DNA of 57,452 nucleotides from Cryomorphaceae bacterium (GCA_021298235.1 JAJTDX010000002.1:1-57452), one strand, 5' to 3'; positions 1 through 10,107 are shown, numbered from the stretch's first letter. Translations and numbers: made by a program. Notes: generated from the sequence alone by a model not told the origin.

Positions 1-912
1 CATTTTTACAGGAATATCTAACTCGTCCTCATCTAATCTTGTGGATGCCACTTTTTTCACATCCTGAAATGCATCAATCCTTGCCTTTTGTTTCGTTCCA
101 CGCGCTTTAGGCTGTCGACGAATCCATTCAAGCTCTTTTTTAAACGTATTCCGAGCTTTATCTACAGTGGATTGCAATTGTTCCTGACGTTCCGCTTTTT
201 TCTCCAGGTAGTAGGAAAAATTTCCCTTGTATTGATAAATGGTTTGATCCTCCAATTCAAAGATCCGGTCACACACCACCTCCAAAAAATAGCGGTCGTG
301 GGTAACCATCAATATAGTCGAACGAGACTTTGATAGATATTCTTCCAACCATTCGATCATATCCAGATCCAGGTGGTTTGTTGGTTCATCCAAAATCAGA
401 AAATCTGCCTCTGCAACAAGAACTTTTGCCAAAGCCACACGCTTTTTCTGCCCTCCGGAAAGCGTTCCAATCAAACGATCTGTATCATCCAGCTTTAATA
501 CGGAAAGGATTTGCTTGACTTTAACTTCCATATCCCATGCATGAAGCTCGGTCAATTCCTGAAAGCAAGTTTCTATGGCAGCCTCATCTCCCTTTCTTAA
601 CGCTTGATTGTATCTCTTGACAGCACTTAATTCAGGAAGATCATGAGAAAAAACCTCTTCGAGAATAGTATGTGTTTCTTTCAAATTTTCGCTTTGCTCC
701 ATAAAAGCCACGCGGATGTCATTTCTGTAAACGACTCGGCCGGAATCGATTTCCTCCATTCCCATGAGACAGCGAAGCAAAGTTGTTTTGCCATTGCCAT
801 TTTTTGCAACGATCGCAACTTTTTGACCAAGATCAATTCCAAACGTTAAGTCAGAAAAAATCAGACGATCGCCAAAAGATTTGGTAAGATTTTCTACGGA
901 AAGGTAATTCAT
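1..912 (-). CDS. ABC-F family ATP-binding protein (3' end cut by window edge)
   Basis: The reverse strand is open from an ATG at 912 to the left edge (304 codons), so the C-terminal part is missing. It begins MNYLSVENLTKSFGDR and carries a Walker A of the form NGNGKTT (first Gly of the P-loop replaced by Ala-Lys, common in this group), a signature LSGGQKKR, a Walker B LILDEPTNHLDL and the H-switch VTHDRYFLE, followed by a basic coiled linker (EWIRRQPKARGTKQKAR) typical of the ABC-F interdomain linker. There are no membrane segments, so it is a soluble translation-associated ATPase of the Uup/EttA type rather than a transporter. It starts 2 bases after the stop of the DUF4293 gene, so the two are probably cotranscribed. 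The subfamily cannot be assigned without the second ATPase domain. Confidence 0.93.
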   Translation of the reverse strand, partial: MNYLSVENLTKSFGDRLIFSDLTFGIDLGQKVAIVAKNGNGKTTLLRCLMGMEEIDSGRVVYRNDIRVAFMEQSENLKETHTILEEVFSHDLPELSAVKRYNQALRKGDEAAIETCFQELTELHAWDMEVKVKQILSVLKLDDTDRLIGTLSGGQKKRVALAKVLVAEADFLILDEPTNHLDLDMIEWLEEYLSKSRSTILMVTHDRYFLEVVCDRIFELEDQTIYQYKGNFSYYLEKKAERQEQLQSTVDKARNTFKKELEWIRRQPKARGTKQKARIDAFQDVKKVASTRLDEDELDIPVKM

Positions 913-914
913 GC

Positions 915-1388
915 TTATCTGATTCGGTCAGAGGAATCGATGAGCGCTTTATCTTTTTTGATTGCCTTCACAGCGAGGAAAGAAAAGGGAATACCCGCAA
1001 TGAATAAAAACAAACCGATAGCAGGTGTTACTGTGAGACCTGCATCAAACATTTCACCTCCCGCAAGCCAGAAAATGAGAAGTGCCAAGCCCGAAATCAC
1101 ATAGATCAAAAAACTGTATTGCGCCCACTTAAGTTGTTTTTTCAATTTTTTAAAATTAAATATGGTTGCTAAGTGCATTAACATCAGAAGAATCAACAGA
1201 ATATAATAAGGAAAAAGTAAATCCGGTTCGTATAAAGCATCCCCATTATTTTTCCAGAACAACCCAAAGACATTGAAAATGCAAGATGTTTCCGGAGATG
1301 AAAAATTCAATATTGTTACTCCAGAGAGCAAGGCCCCCAAACTCAGCACAGACAGAAAAAGATAAATAGTTTGAATTCGTTGTATCAT
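915..1388 (-). CDS. DUF4293 family integral membrane protein
   Basis: 157 residues beginning MIQRIQTIYLFLS, the characteristic opening of the Bacteroidota DUF4293 family. Four hydrophobic segments are visible at roughly residues 6-26, 55-75, 88-108 and 118-138, with a positive tail (KAIKKDKALIDSSDRIR). Function is unknown for the family. It is followed after 2 bases by the ABC-F gene, and a TACCTTTG box sits 20 bases upstream of its start, so it is likely the first gene of the pair. Confidence 0.85.
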   Translation of the reverse strand: MIQRIQTIYLFLSVLSLGALLSGVTILNFSSPETSCIFNVFGLFWKNNGDALYEPDLLFPYYILLILLMLMHLATIFNFKKLKKQLKWAQYSFLIYVISGLALLIFWLAGGEMFDAGLTVTPAIGLFLFIAGIPFSFLAVKAIKKDKALIDSSDRIR

Positions 1389-1407
1389 TTATTTTTGATT
1401 TGTCTAA

Positions 1408-1415
1408 CAAAGGTA
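1408..1415 (-). promoter_or_regulatory. Bacteroidota -7 box (TACCTTTG) for the DUF4293/ABC-F pair
   Basis: On the minus strand TACCTTTG matches the phylum consensus TAnnTTTG exactly and lies 19 bases before the ATG at 1388. No good -33 TTTG is visible at the usual distance, so this rests on the -7 box alone. Confidence 0.45.
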
Positions 1416-1515
1416 GTCAATGTTACCTATTCCCATTCATAAAACCCCTTCAAGAGAATTTTCATTTTACGATGCAACTAATTTTAAAAAAGCGCGTAAC
1501 TTGTCCAAAAAAAAA

Positions 1516-1830
1516 ATGAGGGTCTTATTTTTTGTTTTGTCAGTTATGATTTTATCTGGTTGCGGTAAAAAAGCAGTTGAGATAAATTTTGGCTGGGCTC
1601 AAGAATGGCAATACGTAAATGATACTTCTCAGACAGTAACAATAGAATTTAACGGATATGCCACATATAATACCAAACTTGGAAAATATAAGGGATATGC
1701 AAGAATTAGAGACAATTATTTAATAATTGGAACAAAAAAATCCTTAATTAAAAAACATCCCGTTTATTACAGTGCACCGCTGAGCAGGTGGGAAATGGAG
1801 ATCGACGATATGCTCTTTCTCAGGTATTAG
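1516..1830 (+). CDS. small hypothetical lipoprotein
   Basis: The reading frame is open from 1420, but the natural start is the ATG at 1516, which gives MRVLFFVLSVMILSGCGKKA: a basic n-region, a hydrophobic core and a lipobox LSGC with the acylated Cys at residue 16. The mature part is about 88 residues, rich in Tyr, Lys and Ile, with no domain I recognise. The GCGKK motif after the lipobox resembles the lipoprotein at 27228, but the rest does not. It converges with the phosphohexomutase gene, whose stop begins 2 bases beyond this one, leaving no room for a separate terminator. Confidence 0.7.
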   Translation: MRVLFFVLSVMILSGCGKKAVEINFGWAQEWQYVNDTSQTVTIEFNGYATYNTKLGKYKGYARIRDNYLIIGTKKSLIKKHPVYYSAPLSRWEMEIDDMLFLRY

Positions 1831-1831
1831 T

Positions 1832-3241
1832 TTATTTACAAATTGTATCTTCCGTTTCTCTGAGAATTTTTCTCACTTCCTCAATTGTCGGTGCTTCCGC
1901 ATAGGTTCGCAAGACAGGTTCTGTTCCCGAAGGACGAATCATCACCCAGCGCTGATCATCGAAGAAATACTTGAACCCGTCAATGGTTTTAAGTTCAGAA
2001 ACGGAATAGGAACCGAATGTTTTGTAATTATCAGCCTTGCAATTCGCGATAATTCTCTGTTTCAGCTCTTCTGTTATGTGTAAATCGTTGCGTTCAAATT
2101 TAAAACCACCAACAATTTCATAGACCTCGTCAATCAACTCATCCAGAGACTTACCCGATTTTGCCATGAATTCCCAGATAATCATCCCCATCCAGATACC
2201 GTCTCTTTCAGGAATATGCCCTTTAACAGCAATGCCCCCTGATTCTTCACCACCCAACAAGACATCTTCCTCGACCATGATAGAAGCAATCTCCTTAAAT
2301 CCAATCTTTGTCGTCTGCACTTCCAATCCGTAATGCGCACACATTTTCTCAACTCTCGGCGTTACTGAAAAGGCTATTACGACTTTACCAGTCATTTTTT
2401 TGTATTTGCACAAGTAATGAATCAGCAAAAGAATAATATGATGGGAGTCTATAAACTCTCCTTTTCCATTATAAAGTCCAATCCGATCCGCATCACCATC
2501 TGTTGCTAAGGCACAATCGATATCCCCTTTTTCTATCAGTAAATGTTCCAACTCTTTTAAGTTCTTCGCTATTGGTTCGGGAGCCTGACCTCTAAAGGAA
2601 GGATTGTGGTCGCAGTGTAAAAATTCTGTTTCTGGAAGTATTCTCTTCAGTACATTTTGTCCAGCTCCATACATGGCATCATAAGCAAGCTTCAATCCTG
2701 AATTTTTAATCGCAGCAATATCAAAGTTCTTTTCCAGATGTTCCACGTAACGGGTTTCAAGGTCAATCACTTCGCATTGTCCAGCGGCAATGGCAGCTTC
2801 AATAGATACCGAATTGAAATTCACAGGGCATTCGTCCGGTATGCCATCTTCCACCTCTTGAACATGCCATGGAGCCAGAGGCCCTCCAAAAAAAGCCTTG
2901 AGTTTAAATCCGTTATAGGATGGCGGATTATGGCTGGCTGTGAGGATGACACCTATTTCGCAATTGAGTTGTTTTGCTGCAAGGGAGATCATAGGAGTTG
3001 ACACAAATCCACGGGCCATGCGCACATGAATTCCTTGAGAAAGAAATACCTTGACGGCTGTCTCCATGAACAATTCACCGGCAAACCGACAATCATGTCC
3101 CACCACCACAGATGGTTTCTCATAGTTCTCTTTCAACCATTCGCCCGTAGCGAACGATACACGCGCGACATTTTCGACGGTAAAATCTTCAGCAATTATT
3201 GCTCTCCAACCATCGGTACCAAATTTAATTTTTGTTGCCAA
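1832..3241 (-). CDS. phosphoglucomutase/phosphomannomutase family protein
   Basis: 469 residues, the usual length of a bacterial alpha-D-phosphohexomutase, which moves phosphate between C1 and C6 of a hexose. All four active-site loops are present in order: the catalytic phosphoserine loop TASHNP (Ser103), the metal loop DGDADR, the sugar-recognition loop GEESGG and the phosphate-binding loop RPSGTEP near the C-terminus. The N-terminus KIKFGTDGWRAIIAEDFT is typical of the Bacteroidota group annotated as phosphoglucomutase/phosphomannomutase. Sequence alone does not separate glucose, mannose or glucosamine as substrate; it could be a GlmM-like enzyme. It is monocistronic here, with its own promoter box 23 bases upstream. 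Confidence 0.93.
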   Translation of the reverse strand: MATKIKFGTDGWRAIIAEDFTVENVARVSFATGEWLKENYEKPSVVVGHDCRFAGELFMETAVKVFLSQGIHVRMARGFVSTPMISLAAKQLNCEIGVILTASHNPPSYNGFKLKAFFGGPLAPWHVQEVEDGIPDECPVNFNSVSIEAAIAAGQCEVIDLETRYVEHLEKNFDIAAIKNSGLKLAYDAMYGAGQNVLKRILPETEFLHCDHNPSFRGQAPEPIAKNLKELEHLLIEKGDIDCALATDGDADRIGLYNGKGEFIDSHHIILLLIHYLCKYKKMTGKVVIAFSVTPRVEKMCAHYGLEVQTTKIGFKEIASIMVEEDVLLGGEESGGIAVKGHIPERDGIWMGMIIWEFMAKSGKSLDELIDEVYEIVGGFKFERNDLHITEELKQRIIANCKADNYKTFGSYSVSELKTIDGFKYFFDDQRWVMIRPSGTEPVLRTYAEAPTIEEVRKILRETEDTICK

Positions 3242-3263
3242 TCTCTTTAAATTAGAATATTTT

Positions 3264-3271
3264 CAAATATA
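3264..3271 (-). promoter_or_regulatory. Bacteroidota -7 box (TATATTTG) for the phosphohexomutase gene
   Basis: Minus-strand TATATTTG fits TAnnTTTG. A TTTG lies 23 bases further upstream (3295-3298), slightly longer than the usual spacing of about 19-21. Transcription would start about 15-18 bases before the ATG at 3241. Confidence 0.45.
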
Positions 3272-3282
3272 CGGAAAAGACC

Positions 3283-3311
3283 CCTGAAGAGTGGCAAATA
3301 CACCCCTCAGG
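3283..3311 (-). terminator. probable terminator after rocD
   Basis: On the minus strand, 9 bases after the rocD stop, arms CCTGAGGGGTG and CACTCTTCAGG pair over 11 positions (two of them G-T wobbles) around a 7-base loop and are followed by GGTCTTTTCC. The T-run is short, so efficiency is uncertain. Confidence 0.5.
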
Positions 3312-3320
3312 TCATATCCC

Positions 3321-4601
3321 TTAGGACTTGTATTCCAGAATTGTTTGTTCAATGATCGCTACACACTCCATCAACTGTTCTTCAGTCATCACTAGCGGTG
3401 GTGCGAAACGTATGATATTTCCGTGAGTCGGTTTGGCCAGCAAACCATTTTCCTTCAGCTGTACGCACAAATTCCAGGCAGTTTTACTGTCAGGCGTATC
3501 ATTGACCAGAATGGCATTCAACAATCCCTTTCCTCTAACCTTAACAATCAGATCCGTTTTCTCAATTATTCGCTGCATTTCAGCCCTGAAAATTTCACCC
3601 AAGCGCCTCGCATTCGACATCAACTTTTCATCTTGAACCACCTCCAATGCTGCCATAGCCACTTTAGCTGCAATCGGATTTCCTCCAAATGTCGATCCAT
3701 GCTGACCGGGACGGATCACCATCATTATGTCATCATCAGCCAAAACTGCAGATACAGGATACACCCCTCCTGACAATGCTTTACCGAGAATTAAAATATC
3801 AGGTTTGTTAAAAGTAGGTTGTCGTTCACATTTAGATTCGCACGAACAATTCCCACAAACGGCCAGTAAACTTCCGGTTCTTGCAATTCCAGTTTGAACT
3901 TCATCTGCAATAAACAAGACATTGTGATTTTTACACATTTCAGCGGCTTTGGTCAAGTATCCCTCCTGAGGTACATACACACCAGCCTCTCCTTGAATCG
4001 GTTCTACTAAAAATCCAGCTATGTTCTCTTGTTGAAGCGCTTCTTCCAATGCTTTCAGATCATCATAAGGGATTCGGATAAATCCCGGAGTATAGGGACC
4101 AAAATTCTTATTTGCATCAGGATCACTTGAAAATGAAATTATGGTGGTTGTTCTTCCATGAAAGTTTCCTTCGCAGACAATGATCTTTGCGTCATTTTCA
4201 TGAATTCCTTTGCGCTCATAGGCCCATTTACGGCACAATTTGACGGCTGTTTCAACAGCTTCTGCGCCTGTATTCATAGGTAGAACCTTGTCATACCCAA
4301 AATAGCCTGTGATGTATTTTTCATATACACCCAAACTGTCATTGTAAAATGCACGCGAAGTGAGTGTAAGTTTTGTTGCTTGTTCTGTAAGTGCTTTGAT
4401 AATTTTTGGATGACAATGACCTTGATTTACAGCAGAATAAGCAGATAAAAAATCAAAATAACGTTTACCTTCTACATCCCAGACATATACACCTTCTCCA
4501 CGAGAGAGAACAACAGGAAGGGGATGATAGTTGTGTGCTCCGTGTTTGTCTTCCAACTGCATCAATTCAGCGGATGTCCATTTTTCCATGGTTACATTCA
4601 T
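3321..4601 (-). CDS. rocD: ornithine aminotransferase
   Basis: 426 residues of a class III PLP aminotransferase that converts ornithine and 2-oxoglutarate to glutamate semialdehyde and glutamate. Family marks: [17 protein letters not shown] near the N-terminus, [12 protein letters not shown], the cofactor motif [12 protein letters not shown], and the PLP lysine in ILGKALSGG (Lys274). The start [10 protein letters not shown] is supported by alignment of the conserved SAYSAVNQG segment at the usual distance. An odd feature is a cysteine-rich insertion at residues 248-261, with Cys249, 252, 254 and 258 (C-x2-C-x-C-x3-C) just before the PLP-lysine strand, where most rocD proteins have a short loop. 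A promoter box lies 92 bases upstream and a terminator follows, so it is monocistronic. Confidence 0.93.
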   Translation of the reverse strand: MNVTMEKWTSAELMQLEDKHGAHNYHPLPVVLSRGEGVYVWDVEGKRYFDFLSAYSAVNQGHCHPKIIKALTEQATKLTLTSRAFYNDSLGVYEKYITGYFGYDKVLPMNTGAEAVETAVKLCRKWAYERKGIHENDAKIIVCEGNFHGRTTTIISFSSDPDANKNFGPYTPGFIRIPYDDLKALEEALQQENIAGFLVEPIQGEAGVYVPQEGYLTKAAEMCKNHNVLFIADEVQTGIARTGSLLAVCGNCSCESKCERQPTFNKPDILILGKALSGGVYPVSAVLADDDIMMVIRPGQHGSTFGGNPIAAKVAMAALEVVQDEKLMSNARRLGEIFRAEMQRIIEKTDLIVKVRGKGLLNAILVNDTPDSKTAWNLCVQLKENGLLAKPTHGNIIRFAPPLVMTEEQLMECVAIIEQTILEYKS

Positions 4602-4693
4602 ATATTAATCTTGAAAATTGAATATCACTCGTCACGGAGAGCGATCATCCTTTCCTCATTCGACTCAGGAGAGAAATCATCCTTAAACGTGTA

Positions 4694-4701
4694 CAAAGAT
4701 A
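4694..4701 (-). promoter_or_regulatory. Bacteroidota -7 box (TATCTTTG) for rocD
   Basis: Minus-strand TATCTTTG is a perfect TAnnTTTG and lies 92 bases before the rocD ATG, implying a leader of about 85 bases. No TTTG occurs at the expected -33 distance. Confidence 0.4.
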
Positions 4702-4729
4702 GTTTGACGCAGCTAAAAAAGAAAATCAA

Positions 4730-5476
4730 TCAATCAATTTCGTAGCGCAGACGAATGGTAATATTTGCAGTTTTCCTTTTCGAAGAAGTATTAAAACTAC
4801 CACCCCAAGAATAATCTTCAGAGGAATTCTCCCCTGTAATCTGGAAAACACCCATATCCGCATTTTTCAGTCCGCCTAACGATCCACCGGCATTCTCTGC
4901 AATTTTCTCCGCCCTGTTACGAGCATCTTTCGTGGCGGCCTCAATCATTTTAACTTTTAGCTGCGCAAGTTTCGTGTAGTAATATTCTGGGGCAAATGAT
5001 GTCAGCTCCACACCGGCGTCGATGAGCTCAGTCACTTTTCTAGAAATATCTTCCACAACGTCTACATTTTTTGATTGCACCTTAACAACTTGTGAAAGAT
5101 TGTATCCATTAAAAACTGAGCTACGCAAAGTCCCATCCGGACCATACTCGTAGGCATAATCTTTTTGAATATCAACCGCTTCAAAAATGACATCCTCCGC
5201 TTGTACCCCTTTGCCAGTCAAGTAATTCTTGATGGTTCGCTGGTCTCTATTCAGTGCAGCATAAGCCGCTTTGAGTTCATAATCTTTTCTGGAAAAACTA
5301 CCTCTCCATACAATCAGATCGCTGGTAAAGCTTTCCTCACCAAGTCCTGTAACGCTAATAGAATCTGCTACTTTACCGCGGCTTCTGTACCCGTCTGCCA
5401 AAAGGTAACCAGCAAAGATCACTCCGAGAGTGATCACAATTGTATTTAAATGTTGCTTCATACTTTTCTTTAACAA
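4730..5476 (-). CDS. SIMPL domain-containing protein
   Basis: 248 residues with an N-terminal membrane anchor or uncleaved signal (TIVITLGVIFAGYLLADG, residues 11-28) followed by a SIMPL/DUF541 domain: SISVTGLGEESFTSDLIVWRGSF, a central KVQSKNVDVVEDISRKVTELIDAGVE block and the C-terminal ATKDARNRAEKIAENAGGSLG segment typical of the family. The protein is probably periplasmic-facing and its role is unknown; family members have been linked to envelope stress. The gene directly abuts the parC stop (parC ends at 5477), so it is probably cotranscribed with parE-parC, a neighbourhood I cannot explain functionally. Confidence 0.85.
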   Translation of the reverse strand: MLKKSMKQHLNTIVITLGVIFAGYLLADGYRSRGKVADSISVTGLGEESFTSDLIVWRGSFSRKDYELKAAYAALNRDQRTIKNYLTGKGVQAEDVIFEAVDIQKDYAYEYGPDGTLRSSVFNGYNLSQVVKVQSKNVDVVEDISRKVTELIDAGVELTSFAPEYYYTKLAQLKVKMIEAATKDARNRAEKIAENAGGSLGGLKNADMGVFQITGENSSEDYSWGGSFNTSSKRKTANITIRLRYEID

Positions 5477-8176
5477 TTAAAACAATGACATCTGGTCTTT
5501 ACCTTCGTCGTTGTCCTCCTCTTTCTTAGTCAAATCCCATTGCATGGTGGGTGCCTCCCCTTCTTCATCCGTTCCACTGGTATCGTCAGACTCATCATCA
5601 GTTTCTAAATCAACCACTTGAACTTCGTCTTCAGGCCAGGGTTCGTCCCCCTCAATTGAATGCGTGAGAACAATCTCTTTCACCTTCAGCTTGGTCAGCT
5701 GGTTGCCCTGTGCTTTCATTCCTTTCACGTCGATAAAATCGGCAATGTTTACTTCATTATCGGGCAAGTTTTTGGTTTCCTTGAGCAATTTGTTGTATAC
5801 GATTCTCACGACAGGTCGGTACGCGGTGGAAGCCACATCAAGGTATGAACCTTCTGATTCAGAAATGAAAGACACCTTTTTATCTGATGTAACTTCGCAG
5901 AGAAAACGTTTAACGAAATGCAGGTCTTTCTCAGCATCGTAATAGACTGCAGAGATCGGTCTGTCAGGGTGCCATTTTTCAATGTGAATCATTTCTTCAT
6001 CAAAATGATTGGAAAGGTCAAAATTTGTCAATCGGTATTCGCCTGTTTTGTACAAAGTCAAGATTCTGTCTTCTCCCTTGAATGAGCCAAGAAACTTTCC
6101 TCTGCCCTCGTCATTCAGACGACCAACTACCGTGTCGAACCAAATTTTTCGAGCAGCAAGTGTTGAACCTCCCACCTCTTTCTGAGTGATCTTCTGAATA
6201 ATCTCTTTTGTAACACGATTTCCTGCAGAGTTTCGGCCTTTGATAATCAAGTCACCAAGATCCACATCGAACCTAAGCCTTTTAAGGTGTGGACGTGGTC
6301 TCAAGAGCACAGAAACCACCTCCCGCTCTCCATTCGGATGAACGGAGAAATAAAGCATTTTTGAACCCTTTGTTCCCCTTGTTAAATCATACTCAGTATC
6401 GCGAGTGATCGAATTCACGTAAAAACGTTTCATCATTGCCGGACCGCCAACGCCATCCTGATAGATGAGATGATAAATTGTTCGATTGTCACCTTTCTTC
6501 CAGACGTCTGCATGAACTATTCCTTTCCCAACAAACTTTTTATCCGCCACCTTGGTAATCATCATTTTTCCGGTAGCAAAAAAGATGATGACGTCATCAA
6601 TTTCAGAACAGTCATTCACGGGCTCAGATTTTTTCAACCCATACCCAATAAATCCTTCTTCGAAGTCCACATATAACTTTCTATTCGCAATGATCACCTT
6701 TGTTGCACTGATTGTGTCGAATACTTTAATCTCTGTTTTACGCTCCCTACCAACACCGAAACGTTTTTTGATGTCTTTAAAATATTCAATTGCGTATTCA
6801 ATCAAGTTGGAAAGCTTCTCTTTTACAGAGGCCATTTCATCCTCTAGTTTTAAAATTGCCTCATCCGCCTTATCCCCATCAAAACGTGTAATTCTGATCA
6901 TTGGAATTTGGGTCAACCTATGAAGATCATCATCAGTAATTTCACGAATCAGTTGCTTTTTGAATTTCTCAAAACGCTTATATAAATAGCCATAAAGAGC
7001 CTCCCTGTCACTGTACAATTTAAAATCTATGTACATTTCTTCGTTAATGAAGATTTTTTCCAGGGTTGAAAAATGCCATTGACGTTCAAGTTCTTCCAAT
7101 CTGATCTCCAATTCGAGTTTAAGAAGTCGAACCGTACTATCAGTGTTGACCTTCAGAATTTCACTTACCCCAAGAAAACGAGGAGTGTCTTTGTCAATTA
7201 TTGTTGAATTCGGAGAAATGGAAACCTCACAATCTGTGAATGCATACAAAGCGTCCAAGGTTTTATCCGGAGAAACACCGGGAGCCAGATGAATCATTAC
7301 CTCAGCCTCTGCAGCGGTATTATCTTCAATTTTTTTAATCTTGATTTTGCCCTTATCATTTGCTTTAATGACCGATTCGATCAATGACCCCGTTGTAGTA
7401 CCAAATGGAATTTCATTGATGACCAACGTTTTATTGTCTAACTTTTTAATTTTAGCTCTGACACGCACTTTGCCACCTCGAAGACCGTCATTGTACCCTG
7501 TAAAATCGGCCATGCCTCCGTTCGGAAAATCAGGTAGAATCTCTACTTTTTTTCCACGGAGATGATTGATCGACTGATCGATCAGTTCATTAAAATTATG
7601 TGGCAAGAACTTACACGCCATTCCCACTGCAATCCCTTCTGCACCCTGCGCCAGTAGCAGAGGAAATTTCATAGGTAATTGCTCAGGCTCTTTATTTCTG
7701 CCGTCGTAACTTGCCAGCCAAGAGGTAGTTTTTGGGTTAAAAACAACATGTAATGCAAACTTGGAAAGACGCGCCTCGATATATCTTGCAGCTGCAGCAC
7801 CATCACCAGTTAGGGTGTTTCCCCAGTTCCCCTGACAATCGATAAGTAGGTCTTTCTGTCCTAACTGAACCAATGCATCACCAATTGAAGCATCTCCATG
7901 CGGGTGATACTTCATTGTATTTCCAATGATATTCGCAACCTTATTGTAACGTCCATCATCCATTTCTTTCATCGAATGAAGGATACGACGCTGCACCGGT
8001 TTCAAGCCATCGTAGAGAGAAGGTACTGCTCGTTCAAGGATGACGTAGCTGGCATAATCCAAAAACCAGTTCTCATACAGCCCATTGATAGGAATGATTT
8101 TGTCATCCACCGTTTTATTTTCAAACGGATTGGAATCATCCAATGGCTGCTGCTCTTCTAATTCGTCTTCGGCCAT
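5477..8176 (-). CDS. parC: DNA topoisomerase IV subunit A
   Basis: 899 residues of a type IIA topoisomerase breakage-reunion subunit. The N-terminal winged-helix/tower region carries GLKPVQRRILHSM, TMKYHPHGDASIGDALV and the catalytic AARYIEARLS with Tyr132 and the neighbouring Arg131. The C-terminal beta-pinwheel follows (roughly residues 510-800) without an obvious canonical GyrA box, and the protein ends in a very acidic tail (residues about 830-899). Lack of a GyrA box and pairing with an adjacent ParE of 631 residues favour topoisomerase IV (decatenation) over gyrase, though Bacteroidota members are often annotated only as gyrase/topo IV. The start lies 2 bases after the parE stop, so the subunits are translated from one mRNA. 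Confidence 0.92.
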   Translation of the reverse strand: MAEDELEEQQPLDDSNPFENKTVDDKIIPINGLYENWFLDYASYVILERAVPSLYDGLKPVQRRILHSMKEMDDGRYNKVANIIGNTMKYHPHGDASIGDALVQLGQKDLLIDCQGNWGNTLTGDGAAAARYIEARLSKFALHVVFNPKTTSWLASYDGRNKEPEQLPMKFPLLLAQGAEGIAVGMACKFLPHNFNELIDQSINHLRGKKVEILPDFPNGGMADFTGYNDGLRGGKVRVRAKIKKLDNKTLVINEIPFGTTTGSLIESVIKANDKGKIKIKKIEDNTAAEAEVMIHLAPGVSPDKTLDALYAFTDCEVSISPNSTIIDKDTPRFLGVSEILKVNTDSTVRLLKLELEIRLEELERQWHFSTLEKIFINEEMYIDFKLYSDREALYGYLYKRFEKFKKQLIREITDDDLHRLTQIPMIRITRFDGDKADEAILKLEDEMASVKEKLSNLIEYAIEYFKDIKKRFGVGRERKTEIKVFDTISATKVIIANRKLYVDFEEGFIGYGLKKSEPVNDCSEIDDVIIFFATGKMMITKVADKKFVGKGIVHADVWKKGDNRTIYHLIYQDGVGGPAMMKRFYVNSITRDTEYDLTRGTKGSKMLYFSVHPNGEREVVSVLLRPRPHLKRLRFDVDLGDLIIKGRNSAGNRVTKEIIQKITQKEVGGSTLAARKIWFDTVVGRLNDEGRGKFLGSFKGEDRILTLYKTGEYRLTNFDLSNHFDEEMIHIEKWHPDRPISAVYYDAEKDLHFVKRFLCEVTSDKKVSFISESEGSYLDVASTAYRPVVRIVYNKLLKETKNLPDNEVNIADFIDVKGMKAQGNQLTKLKVKEIVLTHSIEGDEPWPEDEVQVVDLETDDESDDTSGTDEEGEAPTMQWDLTKKEEDNDEGKDQMSLF

Positions 8177-8178
8177 AC

Positions 8179-10074
8179 CTATGATGCTTTTTCAAGGTTT
8201 TGTTGATCCTCCTGTACATCATCATCCTCAGTTGCCAAAGCAGGATCCTTTTCCACACGTAAATTATCAATTATGAAATCTTGACGTTCAGGCGTATTCT
8301 TACCCATGAAATACGACAGAATAGAATCTATTGAGGCATCTTTAGACAGAATCACAGGCTCCAATCGCATATCATCCCCAATAAAATGTTTGAATTCATC
8401 CGGTGAGATCTCACCCAAACCTTTAAATCGCGTTATTTCGGGATTTTTGCCCAATTCATCGATTGCATTTCTGCGTTCTTCATCGGAGTAACAGTAAATC
8501 GTTTTCTTCTTATTTCGCACACGAAACAATGGCGTCTGAAGAACATAGACGTGATTTCGTTTTATCAGATCAGGGAAGAATTGTAAAAAGAAGGTAAGCA
8601 ACAACATGCGGATGTGCATTCCATCCACGTCGGCATCTGTTGCAATGACAATCTGATTGTAACGAAGGTTATCCATCTCCTCCTCAATATCCAAAGCCGC
8701 CTGGATCAAATTGAATTCCTCGTTCTCGTATACCACTTTTTTAGTCAGACCATAACAATTCAATGGCTTTCCTCTTAGGGAAAATACCGCCTGAGTATTC
8801 ACATCACGTGATTTTGTAATCGATCCACTGGCCGAATCCCCTTCCGTTATAAAAAGTGTTGTTTCTTCTCTGCGTTCATCCTTCAAGTCAGTTAAGTGAA
8901 CTCTGCAGTCACGCAGTTTTTTATTATGTAAACTCGCTTTTTTAGCCCGATCCCTTGCCAACTTTCGAATACCAGAAAGTTCTTTGCGTTCACGCTCCGA
9001 CTGCTTGATCTTTCGTTCGATCAATTCAGCAACATCCTGATTTCTGTGAAGATAGTTGTCTAGACTTTCTTTTAGAAAATCATTCACAAAGGCACGCATA
9101 GACTTCCCTCCGGGTTCAATCTCCTGGGAACCAAGCTTTGTTTTAGTTTGTGACTCAAATACCGGCTCAATCACCTTAACAGCAATCGCCGCCACAATAG
9201 ACTGGCGAATATCCGAAGGCTCGTAATTTTTATTATAAAAATCTCTTATCACCTTAGCAACAGACTCACGAAAGGCACTTTGGTGAGTACCCCCCTGAGT
9301 AGTATGCTGCCCATTTACAAATGAATAATAATCTTCTCCGTAGGTCTTGCCGTGTGTGAATGCAACTTCGATGTCCTCCCCCTCCAAATGTATAATTGGA
9401 TACAGAGGATCACCATCCATATTGTTCTCCAGCAAATCCTTTAATCCATCTTTGGATTGAAACTTTTCACCATTAAAATAAATAGCAAGTCCACGATTAA
9501 GGTAACAATAGTTCCAGACCATCTTCTCAAGATAGGCTGTCTTAAAAGCGAATTTTTTAAAAATAGTATCATCCGGCACAAATTCGACATACGTACCATT
9601 CTGTTCTTCACATTTTGTTACCGGAAGCTCTTCAATCAATTCACCACGACAAAATGTTGCCTGTTTCTTTTCCCCATCACGCACAGAATAAACCATGAAA
9701 TACGAGGCAAGAGCATTTACAGCCTTTGTACCCACCCCGTTCAATCCTACCGATTTCTTAAATGCTTTTGAATCATATTTACCACCAGTATTGATTTGGG
9801 ACACACAATCAATCACTTTTCCTAAAGGAATTCCCCGGCCATAATCTCGCACGACCACCTTCCCATCTTTAACTTTGATATCTACCCGTTTTCCATTCCC
9901 CATGACAAACTCATCGATGCAGTTATCCACCACCTCTTTCACAAGAATGTAAATCCCATCATCCGCTGCGGCCCCATCACCCAACTTTCCAATATACATC
10001 CCGGGCCTTAAACGAATGTGTTCCTTCCAGTCCAGCGAGCGAATATTGTCTTCCGTGTATTGATTTTCAGCCAT
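8179..10074 (-). CDS. parE: DNA topoisomerase IV subunit B
   Basis: 631 residues. The GHKL ATPase part shows [20 protein letters not shown] (catalytic Glu and Asn), RDYGRGIP and the lid [13 protein letters not shown]; the transducer follows, and the TOPRIM domain has [11 protein letters not shown] and the metal motif [13 protein letters not shown]. The C-terminus [14 protein letters not shown] resembles ParE/GyrB tails. At 631 residues it lacks the large GyrB insertion. It provides ATP-driven strand passage with ParC, encoded 2 bases downstream. A TACATTTG promoter box lies 26 bases before the start. Confidence 0.93.
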   Translation of the reverse strand: MAENQYTEDNIRSLDWKEHIRLRPGMYIGKLGDGAAADDGIYILVKEVVDNCIDEFVMGNGKRVDIKVKDGKVVVRDYGRGIPLGKVIDCVSQINTGGKYDSKAFKKSVGLNGVGTKAVNALASYFMVYSVRDGEKKQATFCRGELIEELPVTKCEEQNGTYVEFVPDDTIFKKFAFKTAYLEKMVWNYCYLNRGLAIYFNGEKFQSKDGLKDLLENNMDGDPLYPIIHLEGEDIEVAFTHGKTYGEDYYSFVNGQHTTQGGTHQSAFRESVAKVIRDFYNKNYEPSDIRQSIVAAIAVKVIEPVFESQTKTKLGSQEIEPGGKSMRAFVNDFLKESLDNYLHRNQDVAELIERKIKQSERERKELSGIRKLARDRAKKASLHNKKLRDCRVHLTDLKDERREETTLFITEGDSASGSITKSRDVNTQAVFSLRGKPLNCYGLTKKVVYENEEFNLIQAALDIEEEMDNLRYNQIVIATDADVDGMHIRMLLLTFFLQFFPDLIKRNHVYVLQTPLFRVRNKKKTIYCYSDEERRNAIDELGKNPEITRFKGLGEISPDEFKHFIGDDMRLEPVILSKDASIDSILSYFMGKNTPERQDFIIDNLRVEKDPALATEDDDVQEDQQNLEKAS

Positions 10075-10099
10075 TATTTAACAGATAGCACTTAACAAA

Positions 10100-10107
10100 C
10101 AAATGTA
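10100..10107 (-). promoter_or_regulatory. Bacteroidota -7 box (TACATTTG) for parE-parC
   Basis: Minus-strand TACATTTG fits TAnnTTTG and lies 25 bases before the parE ATG; a T-rich TTTTTC is found at roughly -33 instead of TTTG. Likely promoter of the parE-parC-SIMPL operon. Confidence 0.45.

Noticed and set aside
1420..1515. Longer start for the lipoprotein at 1516
   Set aside because: The extra 32 residues are hydrophilic and would bury the lipoprotein signal; the ATG at 1516 gives a standard signal.
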